From NCBI GenBank assembly GCA_003554585.1, contig PWGV01000077.1, positions 1 through 40,815 of the forward strand: a stretch of 40,815 bases of DNA. The letters are read 5' to 3'. Positions within the stretch are counted from its first letter, which is position 1. Each line of letters opens with the position of its first letter. The position numbers and the translations under genes were made by a program. Below the pieces are notes generated by a model. It was not told the origin of the DNA, did not search any database, and saw nothing but the letters and a program-made list of their open reading frames with translations. Below are positions 39,890 to 40,815 of this stretch, one piece after another. The DNA comes from Halobacteroidaceae bacterium (GTDB lineage: Bacteria > Bacillota > Halanaerobiia > B1SED10-174).

Positions 39890-40815
39890 TCAATCATAGC
39901 GTATACGGGGATCCAAAAAAGCATAAATAATATCAACAAGGACAACGTTCAGGCAAAAAACAAGGCCAAAAAACATAAGAGCACCCAAGACCATTGGAAC
40001 ATCACGGTTTATAAACCTCTCAAAAACCAGCCTGCCTACCCCCGGCCAGCTAAATATTGTTTCAACAATTACAGAACCACCCAATAATTGCCCAACAGAG
40101 AGGCCAACCACAGTTACAACGGAGAGCATTCCATTCCGCAAAGCGTGCTTGTAAACAACTACCCTTTCTCCTAAACCTTTCGATCTGGCAGTCCGAATAT
40201 AATCCTGTCGAAGAACTTCGAGCATACCGGAACGTAAAAGCCTCATGGTCAGGGTTGCCCCTGCAGTCCCCAGTGTTATTGCAGGGAGAATCGCGTGTTT
40301 AAAACCTTCCCAGGTCCAGAGAACGGGTCCGGCCCTGCCATACATTGGTAAGATACCCCAGAGAAAACCTACAAAATAAATCAACATAAGCCCCATCCAA
40401 AAGTTAGGGACACATAAACCGAATAGGGCAAAAACCCTCCCAAAATGATCAAATGGGGTGTTTTGCCTAACTGCAGAAAAAATCCCTATAGGAATTGCAA
40501 TGGATAATGAAAGAATAAAAGAAACAAGGCTAAGCTCAAAGCTTGCGGGAATTCTTCTCAAGATAGTTGGTAAAACCTCTCGATTATCCCGTATTGAACG
40601 GCCAAAATCTCCCCGTAAAAGCCCTCCAACCCACTCCACATACTGAAGCGGAAGAGGACGGTCCAGCCCCATTGTTCGCCTTAAGTGGGCAATGTCCTCA
40701 GGAGTTGCATCATCACCAAGCATCATGGCCACAGGATCTCCGGGAACCAAATGGATAAGGGAGAAGGTGATTAATGAGGCAATAAAAAGAACAGGGATAA
40801 CCTGGAGTAATCGCC
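39890..40815 (-). CDS. dppB: Dipeptide/oligopeptide ABC transporter permease, DppB type, 5' end outside window
   Basis: About 308 codons are visible. The frame continues to the window edge with RLLQVIPVLFIASLITFSLIH just before VPGDPV, the usual DppB N-terminus, so only the first few residues are missing. Family blocks: LVPGDPVAMMLG, GLDRPLPLQYVEW, GDFGRSI, a permease loop at LRQDYIRTARSKGLGERVVVYKHALRNGMLSVV, and the tail IYAFLDPRIRYD. It pairs with the DppC protein encoded directly downstream to form the membrane channel of a peptide importer. A TTG at 40750 is not the true start. Confidence 0.93.
   Translation of the reverse strand, partial: RLLQVIPVLFIASLITFSLIHLVPGDPVAMMLGDDATPEDIAHLRRTMGLDRPLPLQYVEWVGGLLRGDFGRSIRDNREVLPTILRRIPASFELSLVSFILSLSIAIPIGIFSAVRQNTPFDHFGRVFALFGLCVPNFWMGLMLIYFVGFLWGILPMYGRAGPVLWTWEGFKHAILPAITLGTAGATLTMRLLRSGMLEVLRQDYIRTARSKGLGERVVVYKHALRNGMLSVVTVVGLSVGQLLGGSVIVETIFSWPGVGRLVFERFINRDVPMVLGALMFFGLVFCLNVVLVDIIYAFLDPRIRYD

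Noticed and set aside
1-40815. CRISPR array
   Set aside because: No regularly spaced identical repeats or cas genes were seen.

Overview
The window looks like a piece of the chromosome of a strictly anaerobic, mid-GC Bacillota (Clostridia-like) bacterium. The signs are strong GGAGG-type ribosome sites, frequent GTG/TTG starts, many ferredoxin-type proteins, corrinoid methyltransferases, sigma-54 control and a THF riboswitch. I cannot name a genus. Nearly everything reads on the minus strand.

1-2754 (minus): the 5' part of a tRNA-Arg(CCG), a corrinoid-activating RACo-like ASKHA ATPase that appears to start at a CTG codon, and a folate ECF transporter (FolT) behind a THF riboswitch. 2755-23083 (minus): about 20 kb of tightly packed genes. 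In transcription order they are corrinoid protein, MttB-family methyltransferase, corrinoid protein, MttB-family methyltransferase, HyuA-like ATPase, DUF1638 protein, methyl-THF:corrinoid methyltransferase (MtgA type), a split HdrA/MvhD-like pair, MetV, MetF, HdrC, HdrA, MvhD, three Flox/sulfhydrogenase-like flavin and iron-sulfur subunits, and a third MttB-family protein. A sigma-54 promoter lies in front of the first gene and a sigma-54 activator gene lies just upstream. A 15-bp palindrome family occurs both before the operon and at the activator's own promoter. The likely pathway: quaternary amine enters by a BCCT carrier, MttB moves a methyl group to the corrinoid protein, MtgA moves it to THF, MetFV oxidises methyl-THF, and HdrA/HdrC/MvhD/Flox carries the electrons to NAD and perhaps ferredoxin. 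FolT supplies folate and RACo reactivates oxidised corrinoid. No HdrB is present.

25295-31601: an MFS carrier (plus strand), a nitrilase-family amidohydrolase, a decayed BCCT betaine carrier gene and its intact paralogue, then a 655-bp gene-free stretch.

31602-40815: amino-acid and peptide metabolism. A tryptophanase gene comes first. Next is a three-gene operon (diaminopimelate-dehydrogenase-like, N-acyl-D-amino-acid deacylase, cytoplasmic C39-like protein) behind a second sigma-54 promoter. Two unknown plus-strand membrane proteins follow, then a dipeptide ABC transporter operon (DppB, cut by the window end; DppC) that ends in a secreted C39-like protein.

Start codons were re-chosen by ribosome-binding site in many genes; reasons are given in each entry. 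All identities are by motif and family recognition from the sequence, not by database search.
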